A stretch of DNA of 16,808 nt. Source: Erythrobacter sp. 34-65-8. GTDB taxonomy: Bacteria; Pseudomonadota; Alphaproteobacteria; Sphingomonadales; Sphingomonadaceae. Under the pieces are notes generated by a model. It worked only from the letters and a program-made list of their open reading frames with translations. It had not been told where the DNA came from and searched no databases. The stretch spans positions 1 through 16,808 of the forward strand of contig NCJP01000006.1 in assembly GCA_002278985.1 (NCBI GenBank), given 5' to 3'. The position numbers and the translations under genes were made by a program. This document shows positions 8,298-15,536 of this stretch, in pieces (within the stretch, counting starts at the first letter, position 1; each line of letters starts with the position of its first letter).

Positions 8298-9305
8298 TTA
8301 GCGTTTCCCTGTGCAGCCCGCATCGCTGGCGCCTTCGGGGCGGCATTGCCAGACCCGGACCCAGTCAACGTCCAGTGACTTGGGATACCCGGTTTCGTCA
8401 ACCCCGCCGAGGCCGCGTTCTTCCGGCAGGCCGCCGCCGACGGCCAGGTTGAGGATCAGGTGGAAGGGCTTGTCGAACGGTGCCAGCGGATCGGCGGAAT
8501 TGACGCTCCACCAGCTGCCAGCCTCCTTGCGGGCGAAGACCTGGCCGTTGAGGGTCCACTCGATCACCCCCGGCGCCCAGATGATGCCATAGGTGTGAAA
8601 ACCCTCCAGCACTTCCGGCGCGTGCATTTCGCTGCTGTTGAGCGCATTGTCCGGCCACAGTCCGCCAAAGTGGAGCGTGCCCAGGATCGTGTTCTCTACC
8701 CCGCCGGGGCACTTTGCGCAGGGTACGCCCAGGTTGACCGCCTCGAGGATGTCGATCTCGCCCGATGCCGCCCAGGTGCCGTAAGCATTGTCTTCCGGCA
8801 ACATCCAGATTGCCGGCCAGGTGCCCTGGCCTTGCGGCAGCCGGGCCCGGATCTCGATCCGGCCATACTGCCAGGCCGCTTTCCCGCGGGTGACCAGCCG
8901 GGCCGAGGTGAAAGGCTTGGTCGCCAAGGCATCGGGATCGGCCTGACTGGCCCTTACGTGGGGCGGGTAGGCGGGGCCGGTGTGGCTTTCCTTGCGGGCG
9001 ATGATGCGCAGGATCCCGTCCTCGATCCGGGCATTGCGCGAGCTGTCGGTGTAGCACTGGCGCTCGTTGTTGCCGCCGCCCCAGCAATCGACGTCGAACT
9101 GCCACTTGCCGATGTCGATTTCATCACCGTCGAATTCGTCGGCCCAGACCATCTGCCAGCCGCTTTCATTGCCGGGCGTCCGGGCAGTGCCGGGCTCGGG
9201 CCGCTCGACCGTGGAAATGATCTTGTGCTCGCGTTCGGGCGCGGTCTGGCAAGCGGCCAGCGATGCGGCAAGGGCGATCAGGGCGGCGCGGCGGTACGTC
9301 ATCAT
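8298..9305 (-). CDS. GH16 family endo-beta-glucanase (laminarinase-like), lipoprotein
   Basis: This enzyme is expected to cut internal beta-1,3 (or mixed beta-1,3/1,4) glucan links at the cell envelope. The protein has 335 residues. The signal peptide ends in the lipobox LAAC, with Cys19 as the lipid anchor. The catalytic signature GEIDILE (182-188) supplies the nucleophile Glu183 and acid/base Glu188. It is preceded by WPAIWMLP (163-170) and followed by LHFGG (211-215), typical of bacterial laminarinases. Paired cysteines (Cys74/Cys84 and Cys196/Cys199) could form disulfides, as expected outside the cytoplasm. There are two tandem ATGs (9305 and 9302) after a GGAG motif, so either may start. 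No recognisable operator precedes it; transcription may come from read-through of the receptor terminator. Specificity is inferred from the family; agarase or carrageenase seems unlikely given the GH3 and zwf-edd context. Confidence 0.93.
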   Translation of the reverse strand: MMTYRRAALIALAASLAACQTAPEREHKIISTVERPEPGTARTPGNESGWQMVWADEFDGDEIDIGKWQFDVDCWGGGNNERQCYTDSSRNARIEDGILRIIARKESHTGPAYPPHVRASQADPDALATKPFTSARLVTRGKAAWQYGRIEIRARLPQGQGTWPAIWMLPEDNAYGTWAASGEIDILEAVNLGVPCAKCPGGVENTILGTLHFGGLWPDNALNSSEMHAPEVLEGFHTYGIIWAPGVIEWTLNGQVFARKEAGSWWSVNSADPLAPFDKPFHLILNLAVGGGLPEERGLGGVDETGYPKSLDVDWVRVWQCRPEGASDAGCTGKR

Positions 9306-9357
9306 CGGTCAGGCTCCAGAGTTTGCGCCGTAGGGGAAAGCTGCGGGGGACTTCCAA

Positions 9358-9396
9358 CAAAAAGGCGGGCCCTCGCGCTCGGCAAGGGCCCGCCTG
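9358..9396 (-). terminator. Intrinsic terminator after the TonB-dependent receptor gene
   Basis: A perfect 11-bp stem (9385-9395 with 9363-9373; AGGCGGGCCCT and AGGGCCCGCCT in the RNA) with an 11-nt loop is followed on the minus strand by five T residues, then GTTGG. It lies 28 nt after the receptor stop codon. The plus strand has no matching T-run, so orientation is clear. The loop can pair with 9408-9416 (see the attenuator entry). Confidence 0.85.
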
Positions 9397-9416
9397 GTTT
9401 CGGTCGGTGCCGAGCG
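9363..9416 (-). promoter_or_regulatory. Possible attenuator: alternative pairing of the terminator loop
   Basis: Segment 9408-9416 (CGCTCGGCA in the RNA), starting 7 nt after the receptor stop codon, is perfectly complementary over 9 nt to 9376-9384 (TGCCGAGCG) in the terminator loop. The RNA order is segment 1 (9416-9408), terminator 5' arm, segment 3 (9384-9376), terminator 3' arm. Pairing 1 with 3 encloses the terminator 5' arm in its loop, giving either an antiterminator or a pseudoknot. Segment 1 is within the footprint of a ribosome stopping at the receptor stop codon. The complementarity is seen; the function is inferred. Confidence 0.4.
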
Positions 9417-9423
9417 ACCCCGG

Positions 9424-12400
9424 CTAGAAGTTGAACCGGGCCAGGAACGTGTACCGGCGGTCGTTGCGGAACGCCGCGCTGAGCACCCTTGTCCCGTCAT
9501 AATCGACCAGTGTCGACAGCTTCGTAACTTCGTCGAGCAGGTTCACGCCCTGGACGCCGAGTTTCAGATGGTCGTTCACAGTGAAGAAGATCGAGGCATC
9601 GAGCTGGCCGCCGGCTTCCTGATAGGTCGGCGAGAACGGGAACAGGTCGTCCCTCGGTGTAACGAGGAAGGCGCTGCGCCAGTTATAGGCTGCGCGGATC
9701 GAGATCGGCCCCCGCTCGTAGAACGCCACCGCGTTCACCGTATGCTTGGACGTGCCCGAGTTCGGCGTTTCCCCGACGAACGGTCCGCCGTTGAGAGGAC
9801 CACCAGAGGAATTGACCGACGGTGAACCGATACCCGAAATGTTCGGCGTGACGAAGTCCGACGCGTCGACATAGGTGTAGGAGAGCTGCGCACCCAGTCC
9901 GCCCAGCAAGCCGGGCAGGAAATCGAAGGTCTGCTGGTAGGCCAGTTCGACGCCCTTGAGCACACCTGACAGATCGTTCGCCGGACCGGAGATGATCACG
10001 TCTTCGGAAATGCCGCTGGGGGATTCGTAATTCACCAGACCTGTGCCGTTCTGGATGATCCCGTCGATGTCCTTCAGGAAGAAGGCGGCCGTTATCGAGC
10101 CCACATCGTCGAAGTACCATTCGGCGCTCAGATCATAGTTCCACGATTCGATCGGCCGCAGCCCGCGGTTTCCGGTCGAAATCGACAGCAGCGGACCATT
10201 GTCGACCCGTCCGCTGAAGCCCAGCACGCCGCCGGCGTTGAACAGGTTCAGGTCAGGCCGGGAAATACCCTTCGACACAGCGCCGCGGATGACCACGCCC
10301 GTCCCGCTGTCGAGGCGGATATTGAACGAAGGCAGCCAGTGGTCGAACGTGATGTCCCGGTTGTCCGGAATGAGTTCACCGGTGTGCAGTGCAGCAAATT
10401 GCGCCTGCCTTGCACCGGTCAGGTTGCAATAGAGCCGCTGCTGCCCCGGCGGCACCGGGGTGGCGCACAAGGCGTTGATTTCCGCAACCTGGACAATGCC
10501 GTCGCCATTGGCAGCAGGATTTTCCGGATTGTCGAAGAAGCCCGGATTGGGGAAGGCAAGCAACGAGTTGTTGCTGACCTTGGTCCTGACATAACGCAGG
10601 CCGATGTTGCCGGCCAAGGCCCAGCCGCCATCGAAGTCGTGCCCGTAGTCGATCCGGGCGTAAGCGGCCGAGGTGATCTCGGTCACGTCAGAGATTTCGG
10701 CCGGGCAGTAGGGGTCACACTGCACCACCGAGCCGTCAAGCAATGTGCGCGTGCGTCCGTTTACGCCCAGGTTGAAGCGCTCAGGCGACTGGCCGAAAGT
10801 CGAGATTTCGTCCCACTCGCGGTCGGTCGTGCCGTTAAGGTAATCCTGCAGGAAATCGTCGCCGCCGTAGAAAAAGGCTGCTCCGTTGGCGATGGGGGCT
10901 CCTGCCTGACCACGCTGGAAGTTGCCGGCAAACGGCGACCGCAGCTGGGAGTAATTCGGGAACTCGTCCGCAAAGGCGCCGCCCGCGATCGCGAATTCCT
11001 GACCGGGCAGGCCGGTGTAGAAGCGACCCGGCGTGAAGCCGGACCAGTCGGGGACAAATGGGCCCGGACCCTGACCGCAGCCCGGCCCCTCACCCCAGGG
11101 CGCGCAGCCTGCACGCCCGGCCCAGGGGGCGGAAAGGTTCCCCCAGGTGCTGAAGTTGGTGTTGCGGTTGACGCGGTCACGCGCGGCCCAGCGGGCACCG
11201 AACACTGCCTTGCGCAGGAAGCCCGTATCGCTGAGATCGTATTCCAGATCGCCTGCAAGGCTGAACAGATCGCCGTCGTTCTCTTCGCGGCTGTCGAGGC
11301 CGAACCAGTAGTAGGTGTAGAAGCCGCTGGAGAAGTAATCAGCCGGTGCCCCCGGAGGCGCAAGGAACTGGATGTCCGGCGTCGCGCCGGACAGGTCGAT
11401 GCCGATATCGGCCCAGGTGCTCATCGCGCCGAAGACGGAATCGCGGGTCAGCCTGGAATTGACGTACTGCATTTCCACGCTGCCGCGGAAGCGGTCAGAA
11501 AATTCCATCTTGGCATCGAAGGAAATATCCTGGGTCATCGAATCGGTGTCACGCAGGAAGCGCAACGAATCCATGGGGATGCCCCCCAGACCGAACGGGG
11601 TTGCGTAGGCATTGCCGACGTTCTGCGTCAGAATGCCGCTGACGAACCGGCCATCCGCATCGAATTCAAAATTGGTCCCGGGGCGGGGGCTCGGGGACGA
11701 GACGCCGTCGTCTATCCGGCCGATCAGCGCGAATTCTTCGGTAAAGAAGCTGGTGTTCGAACGCAGGTATTCGAGGGTCATCACCAGGCCGCCGTCGAGC
11801 GTTTCGAACTGGGCGACCCCGGAGAAGGCTTCGCGATCCCGGTCCAGCGTGGTCGAGCGGACCCCGGCGTATTGCGGCACCAGCACGGAGTTCGCCGGCG
11901 GGAACTGGTCCGGCGTGAAGTTGGGTACGTCGCCGAAGCCGCCGGAATTGATGCCGAAGACCCGGATACAGGCCCCGCTCAGGTCAGCCGGGCGATAACA
12001 CGTGTCGATGATCTGCGAAGCATCGGTGCGGCTTTTGAGCTTCGAGTTGGAGTAGCTCAGCTGCAGGCCGAACGTGCCCGCTCCGGTTTCAAACGTGTTC
12101 GAACCGAGAATGTTGAAAGTCGGGGAAATCTCGTCACGGAAGTCGCCGTAGTTGGCCTCGATCGAGCCGGCGATGCGAAGCCCCCGCATGTCCAGCGGCT
12201 TGCGGGTGACGAGGTTGACCGTACCCGCGATCTGGCCTTCGATCTGGTCGGCGGTGCTGTTCTTGAAAACCTCGACCCGCCCGACGAGCTCGGGCGAGAC
12301 ATCTTCGAAACTCAGCACGCGGCCGCCGTTGGCGGAGAAAATGTCGCGGCCGTTCAGCTCCGAACGGGTGTAGGGCAATCCGCGGATGATCACGCCGGTG

Positions 12401-12768
12401 CCCTCGACCGAGAACCGGGTCGGGTCAGTGGTCTTTTCGAACCGGCCGATGTTGACCCCGGGTACCCGCTGCAGCGCTTCGGCGACCGACCGGTCAGCCA
12501 GGGCGCCGATGTCTTCAGCCGTGATCACGTCAACGACGGTATCCGCCAGCCGCTTGACGTTCTGCGCCGACTGGAGCGAGGCACGGAAGCCGGATACGAC
12601 GATCTCGGCGTCTTCGGTTTCCGCTACAGTTTCGTCAGCCGGCTCGGCGGCTGCCTGTTCCTGCGCCCATGCAGGCTGGGCGACCCCGGCAAGGGCCAGC
12701 GCCGACGCGGTGCCGAGAGCGGTAGAGCGCCAGGAAAATGTGCGCGCGGAAGTGTCGGTGAGTGCCAA
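9424..12768 (-). CDS. TonB-dependent receptor, large sphingomonad/Caulobacter/Xanthomonas type
   Basis: This is an outer-membrane beta-barrel that imports a substrate, here probably beta-glucan oligosaccharides, using TonB/ExbBD energy. The protein has 1114 residues, at the long end for the family. A signal peptide is followed by AWA and cleavage near residue 35. A TonB-box-like EIVVSGFRASL follows at 55-65, then the plug domain (about 65-190, with SVAEALQRVPGVNIGRF and GQIAGTVNLVTRKP), then the barrel ending in the terminal Phe of FLARFNF. Four cysteine pairs (257/267, 555/564, 684/688, 768/781) fall in predicted surface loops. The start is TTG at 12768, supported by GGGAGG five nucleotides upstream and by the complete signal peptide; the nearby upstream ATG is out of frame. 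The gene has two LacI-type operators in its promoter and an intrinsic terminator after it. The substrate is inferred from GH16 and GH3. Confidence 0.95.
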   Translation of the reverse strand: MALTDTSARTFSWRSTALGTASALALAGVAQPAWAQEQAAAEPADETVAETEDAEIVVSGFRASLQSAQNVKRLADTVVDVITAEDIGALADRSVAEALQRVPGVNIGRFEKTTDPTRFSVEGTGVIIRGLPYTRSELNGRDIFSANGGRVLSFEDVSPELVGRVEVFKNSTADQIEGQIAGTVNLVTRKPLDMRGLRIAGSIEANYGDFRDEISPTFNILGSNTFETGAGTFGLQLSYSNSKLKSRTDASQIIDTCYRPADLSGACIRVFGINSGGFGDVPNFTPDQFPPANSVLVPQYAGVRSTTLDRDREAFSGVAQFETLDGGLVMTLEYLRSNTSFFTEEFALIGRIDDGVSSPSPRPGTNFEFDADGRFVSGILTQNVGNAYATPFGLGGIPMDSLRFLRDTDSMTQDISFDAKMEFSDRFRGSVEMQYVNSRLTRDSVFGAMSTWADIGIDLSGATPDIQFLAPPGAPADYFSSGFYTYYWFGLDSREENDGDLFSLAGDLEYDLSDTGFLRKAVFGARWAARDRVNRNTNFSTWGNLSAPWAGRAGCAPWGEGPGCGQGPGPFVPDWSGFTPGRFYTGLPGQEFAIAGGAFADEFPNYSQLRSPFAGNFQRGQAGAPIANGAAFFYGGDDFLQDYLNGTTDREWDEISTFGQSPERFNLGVNGRTRTLLDGSVVQCDPYCPAEISDVTEITSAAYARIDYGHDFDGGWALAGNIGLRYVRTKVSNNSLLAFPNPGFFDNPENPAANGDGIVQVAEINALCATPVPPGQQRLYCNLTGARQAQFAALHTGELIPDNRDITFDHWLPSFNIRLDSGTGVVIRGAVSKGISRPDLNLFNAGGVLGFSGRVDNGPLLSISTGNRGLRPIESWNYDLSAEWYFDDVGSITAAFFLKDIDGIIQNGTGLVNYESPSGISEDVIISGPANDLSGVLKGVELAYQQTFDFLPGLLGGLGAQLSYTYVDASDFVTPNISGIGSPSVNSSGGPLNGGPFVGETPNSGTSKHTVNAVAFYERGPISIRAAYNWRSAFLVTPRDDLFPFSPTYQEAGGQLDASIFFTVNDHLKLGVQGVNLLDEVTKLSTLVDYDGTRVLSAAFRNDRRYTFLARFNF

Positions 12769-12773
12769 GGTAT

Positions 12774-12779
12774 CCTCCC
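12774..12779 (-). promoter_or_regulatory. Ribosome-binding site that fixes the TTG start of the receptor
   Basis: GGGAGG on the minus strand lies 5 nt before TTG (12768-12766). The only close ATG, a few bases upstream, is in another frame. The strong site and the intact signal peptide decide for TTG. Confidence 0.8.
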
Positions 12780-12835
12780 ATAACCCGAGGCCTTCGGACG
12801 AATCCGGACCCCTTCCAGCTTGAGGTAACCCAGAT

Positions 12836-12849
12836 TGTGAGCGTTCACA
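12836..12849. promoter_or_regulatory. LacI-type operator 1 (receptor/halogenase)
   Basis: TGTGAGCGTTCACA is a palindrome with a single mismatched pair and a CG centre. With its flanks (ATTGTGAGCG) it reads like the E. coli lac operator half-site. It is about 74 bp upstream of the receptor start and 84 bp upstream of the halogenase start. Confidence 0.78.
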
Positions 12850-12856
12850 AGTGGAA

Positions 12857-12870
12857 AATGAACGTTCACA
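12857..12870. promoter_or_regulatory. LacI-type operator 2 (receptor/halogenase)
   Basis: AATGAACGTTCACA holds a perfect 10-bp palindrome TGAACGTTCA and matches 12 of 14 positions of TGTGAACGTTCACA. Its centre is 21 bp from that of operator 1, two helical turns, so bound repressors would sit on the same DNA face. Confidence 0.75.
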
Positions 12871-12926
12871 TCAAGGTTCCTTCCATGCTAGTGACAAAGG
12901 CCGGAGAGCATGGTTGAAGGTGCCAC

Positions 12927-14432
12927 ATGGCCATAGAAAAGATCGTTATCGTGGGTGGCGGAACCGCCGGGTGGATGGCGGCAGCGGCGCTGTCGCGGAT
13001 CGTCGGCGCAAGGGGGGTGACAATCACCCTCATCGAGTCGGAGGAAATCGGCACCGTCGGCGTGGGCGAGGCGACCATTCCTCCGTTCGTCGAATTCAAC
13101 AACCTGCTGGGGATCGACGAACGCGAGATGATGGCCGCGTGCCAGGCGAGCTTCAAACTGGGCATCCAGTTCGTCAACTGGGGGCAGGTGGGTGACAGCT
13201 ATATCCATCCCTTCGGCGCCTACGGTTATCACATGGGCGGGATCGCGTTTCACCAGATCTGGCACCGCTTCCGCGAGATGGGGGACAAGCGCCCGATCCA
13301 GGCCTTCAACCTGGAAACCATGGCAGCCTACTTCGGCAAATTCTCCCGCACCGAGGATTATGCGCGGGAAGACCTGCCGCCCATCAATTACGCCTACCAC
13401 ATCGATGCGACCCGCTACGCCCGCTATTTGCGCAGCTATGCTGAACAGCGCGGCGTGCTGCGGCGCGAGGGGCGCGTGGCCGACGTGACCCTCGATGCGG
13501 AGAGCGGCTACGTCGCTTCGGTGACGATGGCTGACGAAAGCGTGATACCCGGCGATCTGTTCGTCGACTGCTCGGGCTTCCGCGGCCTGCTGATCGAACA
13601 GGCGCTGGAGACCGGATACGAGGACTGGCGCCACTACCTGCCGTGCGACCGTGCGGTGGCCCTGCCGTGTGAGCGCGAGGATGGCAGCGGCCCGCCGCCA
13701 TTCACCCGCGCCACCGCCCACAGCGCCGGCTGGCAATGGTGCGTGCCCCTGCAGCGCCGCAACGGCAACGGCCATGTCTATTGCAGCGAACACATGTCGG
13801 ATGACGAGGCGCATGGCATCCTGGTGAACAACCTTGCAGGCAAGCCCGCGGCCGAGCCCAATTTCCTCCGGTTCATCACCGGGCGGCGCAAGAAGTTCTG
13901 GAACCGCAACGTGGTGGCCCTGGGCCTTGCCGCCGGGTTCATGGAGCCGCTCGAATCGACCTCGATCCACCTCGTCCACACCGGCATCAACAAGCTGATC
14001 GCGCTGCTTTCGCTCGACGGGATTACTCAGGCGCAGATCGACGCGTTCAACCGGCTGACCACCAAGGAATACCTGCGCATCCGCGATTTCCTGATCCTGC
14101 ACTACAACGCCACCGAGCGGACCGATTCCCCGTTCTGGAACCACGTGCGGACCATGCCTGTGCCCGATACGCTCACCGAGAAGGTCGAACTGTTCCGCGC
14201 CAACGGGCAGATTTTCCGCGAGGAAGACGAATTGTTCACCGAAACCAGCTGGGCCGCAGTGATGATGGGGCAGCGGATCGCGATGGGCGGCCACAACGCG
14301 ATTGCGGACAAGATTGCCGGCCCGGACCTGAAGAAGGAACTGGACGAGATGGAAAGCTCCATCCGCTACCTCGTCCAGCACATGCCGACCCATGCGGCCT
14401 ATCTGGACAAGTACTGCCCGGCCGCAGCGTAA
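12927..14432 (+). CDS. Flavin-dependent halogenase, tryptophan-halogenase family (PF04820)
   Basis: Members of this family use FADH2, O2 and halide to form hypohalous acid, which halogenates an aromatic substrate through an active-site lysine. The protein has 501 residues. The FAD-binding motif GGGTAGWMAA (residues 10-19) is intact. Lys77 in SFKLGIQFVNW aligns with the catalytic Lys79 of PrnA. The halogenase fingerprint WxWxxP is present as WQWCVP (269-274). EPLESTSIHL (340-349) matches the conserved active-site/FAD region. There is no signal peptide, so it acts in the cytoplasm. RBS GAAGG lies 6 nt before the ATG. It is transcribed divergently from the receptor, with both operators between them. 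No flavin reductase or tryptophan-metabolism gene is present. Homologues beside TonB receptors are common in Caulobacter, Sphingomonas and Xanthomonas, but their natural substrate is unknown. Fold and active site are certain; the substrate is not. Confidence 0.92.
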   Translation: MAIEKIVIVGGGTAGWMAAAALSRIVGARGVTITLIESEEIGTVGVGEATIPPFVEFNNLLGIDEREMMAACQASFKLGIQFVNWGQVGDSYIHPFGAYGYHMGGIAFHQIWHRFREMGDKRPIQAFNLETMAAYFGKFSRTEDYAREDLPPINYAYHIDATRYARYLRSYAEQRGVLRREGRVADVTLDAESGYVASVTMADESVIPGDLFVDCSGFRGLLIEQALETGYEDWRHYLPCDRAVALPCEREDGSGPPPFTRATAHSAGWQWCVPLQRRNGNGHVYCSEHMSDDEAHGILVNNLAGKPAAEPNFLRFITGRRKKFWNRNVVALGLAAGFMEPLESTSIHLVHTGINKLIALLSLDGITQAQIDAFNRLTTKEYLRIRDFLILHYNATERTDSPFWNHVRTMPVPDTLTEKVELFRANGQIFREEDELFTETSWAAVMMGQRIAMGGHNAIADKIAGPDLKKELDEMESSIRYLVQHMPTHAAYLDKYCPAAA

Positions 14433-14486
14433 TCCGCGCACCCTGCGCTTGCCACTCGGCCCTGCCCGGTCGTAGAGCATGGCCCG

Positions 14487-15527
14487 ATGAGCGGAGGGGA
14501 ACACAGGCGACCGACATCGTTTGATGTCGCGGAACGGGCCGGCGTGAGCCAGTCGACCGTCAGCCGTGCCCTGGCCGGTTCACCGGTGATCGCCGAACCG
14601 ACCCGCAACCGGGTGCTCAAGGCGGCAGAGGAACTGGGCTATTTCGTCGATGAACGGGCTGCCCGCTTGCGGCGCGGCTCGACCGGTACCCTGGCCGTGG
14701 TGGTCATCTGCCGACCGGGCGAGAGTGCATCGTCCATCAACCCCTTTGCCTATGCCCTGCTCGGCAGTGTCTGCCTCGCCGCCTCCGAACGTGGCTTTGA
14801 AACGCTGGTATCCTTCCAGGCTGCCGAGGATCGGCTGTTCGGCCATTACCAGGAACGCGGCTGGGCAGACGGGCTTGTCGTCATCGGCACCACCACCAAC
14901 CAGCCCGCGTGGGACTATTTCCGCGGAATCGAGGCCAGCGGACGCAAGGTGGTTTACTGGGGCTCCCCCTTCGATGAGCTCGAATGGATCCGGTCGGACA
15001 ATCATGCTGCCGGGCGGCTGGCGGTCGAGCATCTGCTCAAGGCGGGCTACCGGCGGCCCTGCTTCCTTGGCGCGCTCGACACCCCGCAGGTCCAGTTTAC
15101 CGAGCGGTACGAGGGCTATGCCAGCGCCATGCGCAATGCCGGGCTGGAGCCGTGCCTGGTTGCCACGGTCAACGCGCCCAGCCGGGAAGAAGAGGGCCGC
15201 CGGGCGGCCCGGCGACTGGTCGAACGGGCTGATGATGTCGACGCCATCTTTGCTGCGTGCGATGCGATGGCTCTCGGCGCGATGGAGGCGCTTGCTTCTG
15301 CCGACATTGCAGTACCGCAGGACATGGGCGTGATCGGGTTCGATGATCTGCTGGCCGGCCGGTTCAGCCGACCGCCGCTGACGACCATCGGCCCCGATCC
15401 GGCGGAAGCGGGCGCCGCGCTGGTCGAGGCGGTGCTGGGCGGCGAGGATGCGCGGAGCAGGGCAGAGGGCGGACGACGGGTTCCGGTAACGCTGATCGCC
15501 CGGGCGAGCACCGCCCGCAGCGGCTGA
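14487..15527 (+). CDS. Second LacI-family transcriptional regulator
   Basis: This is a 346-residue LacI/GalR-type regulator. The helix-turn-helix is SFDVAERAGVSQSTVSRAL (residues 11-29), followed by a hinge (YFVDERAARLRRG, 52-64) and a sugar-binding-protein-like effector domain (about 67-335) with the family motif MGVIGFDDL near the C-terminus. The recognition helix carries Gln22-Ser23 where the cluster's other regulator has Leu21-Gln22, so a different operator half-site is expected. It lies 54 nt after the halogenase on the same strand, without a visible terminator between them, and may be cotranscribed with it. The ATG at 14487 has only a weak AGAG upstream; an ATG 8 nt earlier runs into a stop at once. 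The target is not visible with confidence; the TGTATTCGAATGCA palindrome at 3566 is one possibility. Confidence 0.9.
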   Translation: MSGGEHRRPTSFDVAERAGVSQSTVSRALAGSPVIAEPTRNRVLKAAEELGYFVDERAARLRRGSTGTLAVVVICRPGESASSINPFAYALLGSVCLAASERGFETLVSFQAAEDRLFGHYQERGWADGLVVIGTTTNQPAWDYFRGIEASGRKVVYWGSPFDELEWIRSDNHAAGRLAVEHLLKAGYRRPCFLGALDTPQVQFTERYEGYASAMRNAGLEPCLVATVNAPSREEEGRRAARRLVERADDVDAIFAACDAMALGAMEALASADIAVPQDMGVIGFDDLLAGRFSRPPLTTIGPDPAEAGAALVEAVLGGEDARSRAEGGRRVPVTLIARASTARSG

Positions 15528-15536
15528 CGGCCAGGC

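Larger units (their letters stand above)
12769..12926. promoter_or_regulatory. Divergent promoter region of the TonB receptor and the halogenase
   Basis: This 158-bp region separates the receptor (minus) from the halogenase (plus) and is more AT-rich than its surroundings around 12830-12900. It contains the two operators listed separately. For the receptor, a loose -35/-10 pair on the minus strand is TTCATT and CACAAT with 17-bp spacing, overlapping both operators. For the halogenase, a TTCACA -35-like element at 12865-12870 has no good -10. The halogenase ribosome-binding site is GAAGG at 12916-12920. The promoter hexamers are weak; sigma-70 consensus is often poor in sphingomonads. Confidence 0.6.

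Noticed and set aside
9567..9580. Partial operator match (GATGGTCGTTCACA) inside the receptor gene
   Set aside because: Only one half-site matches and it encodes conserved receptor sequence near the C-terminus, so a chance match is more likely.
10339..12783. Very long plus-strand open frame antisense to the TonB receptor, with further plus-strand frames across it
   Set aside because: The minus-strand receptor has clear domain motifs from signal peptide to terminal Phe. The antisense frame is a by-product of high-GC codon usage and its translation shows no recognisable domain.
12888..14504. Minus-strand open frame antisense to the halogenase
   Set aside because: The plus-strand halogenase has an intact FAD site, catalytic Lys and WxWxxP motif plus a good ribosome-binding site. 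The antisense frame is a shadow.
15528..15536. Terminator between the convergent LacI and PEPC-like genes
   Set aside because: The gap is only 9 bp and shows no stable stem or T-run.
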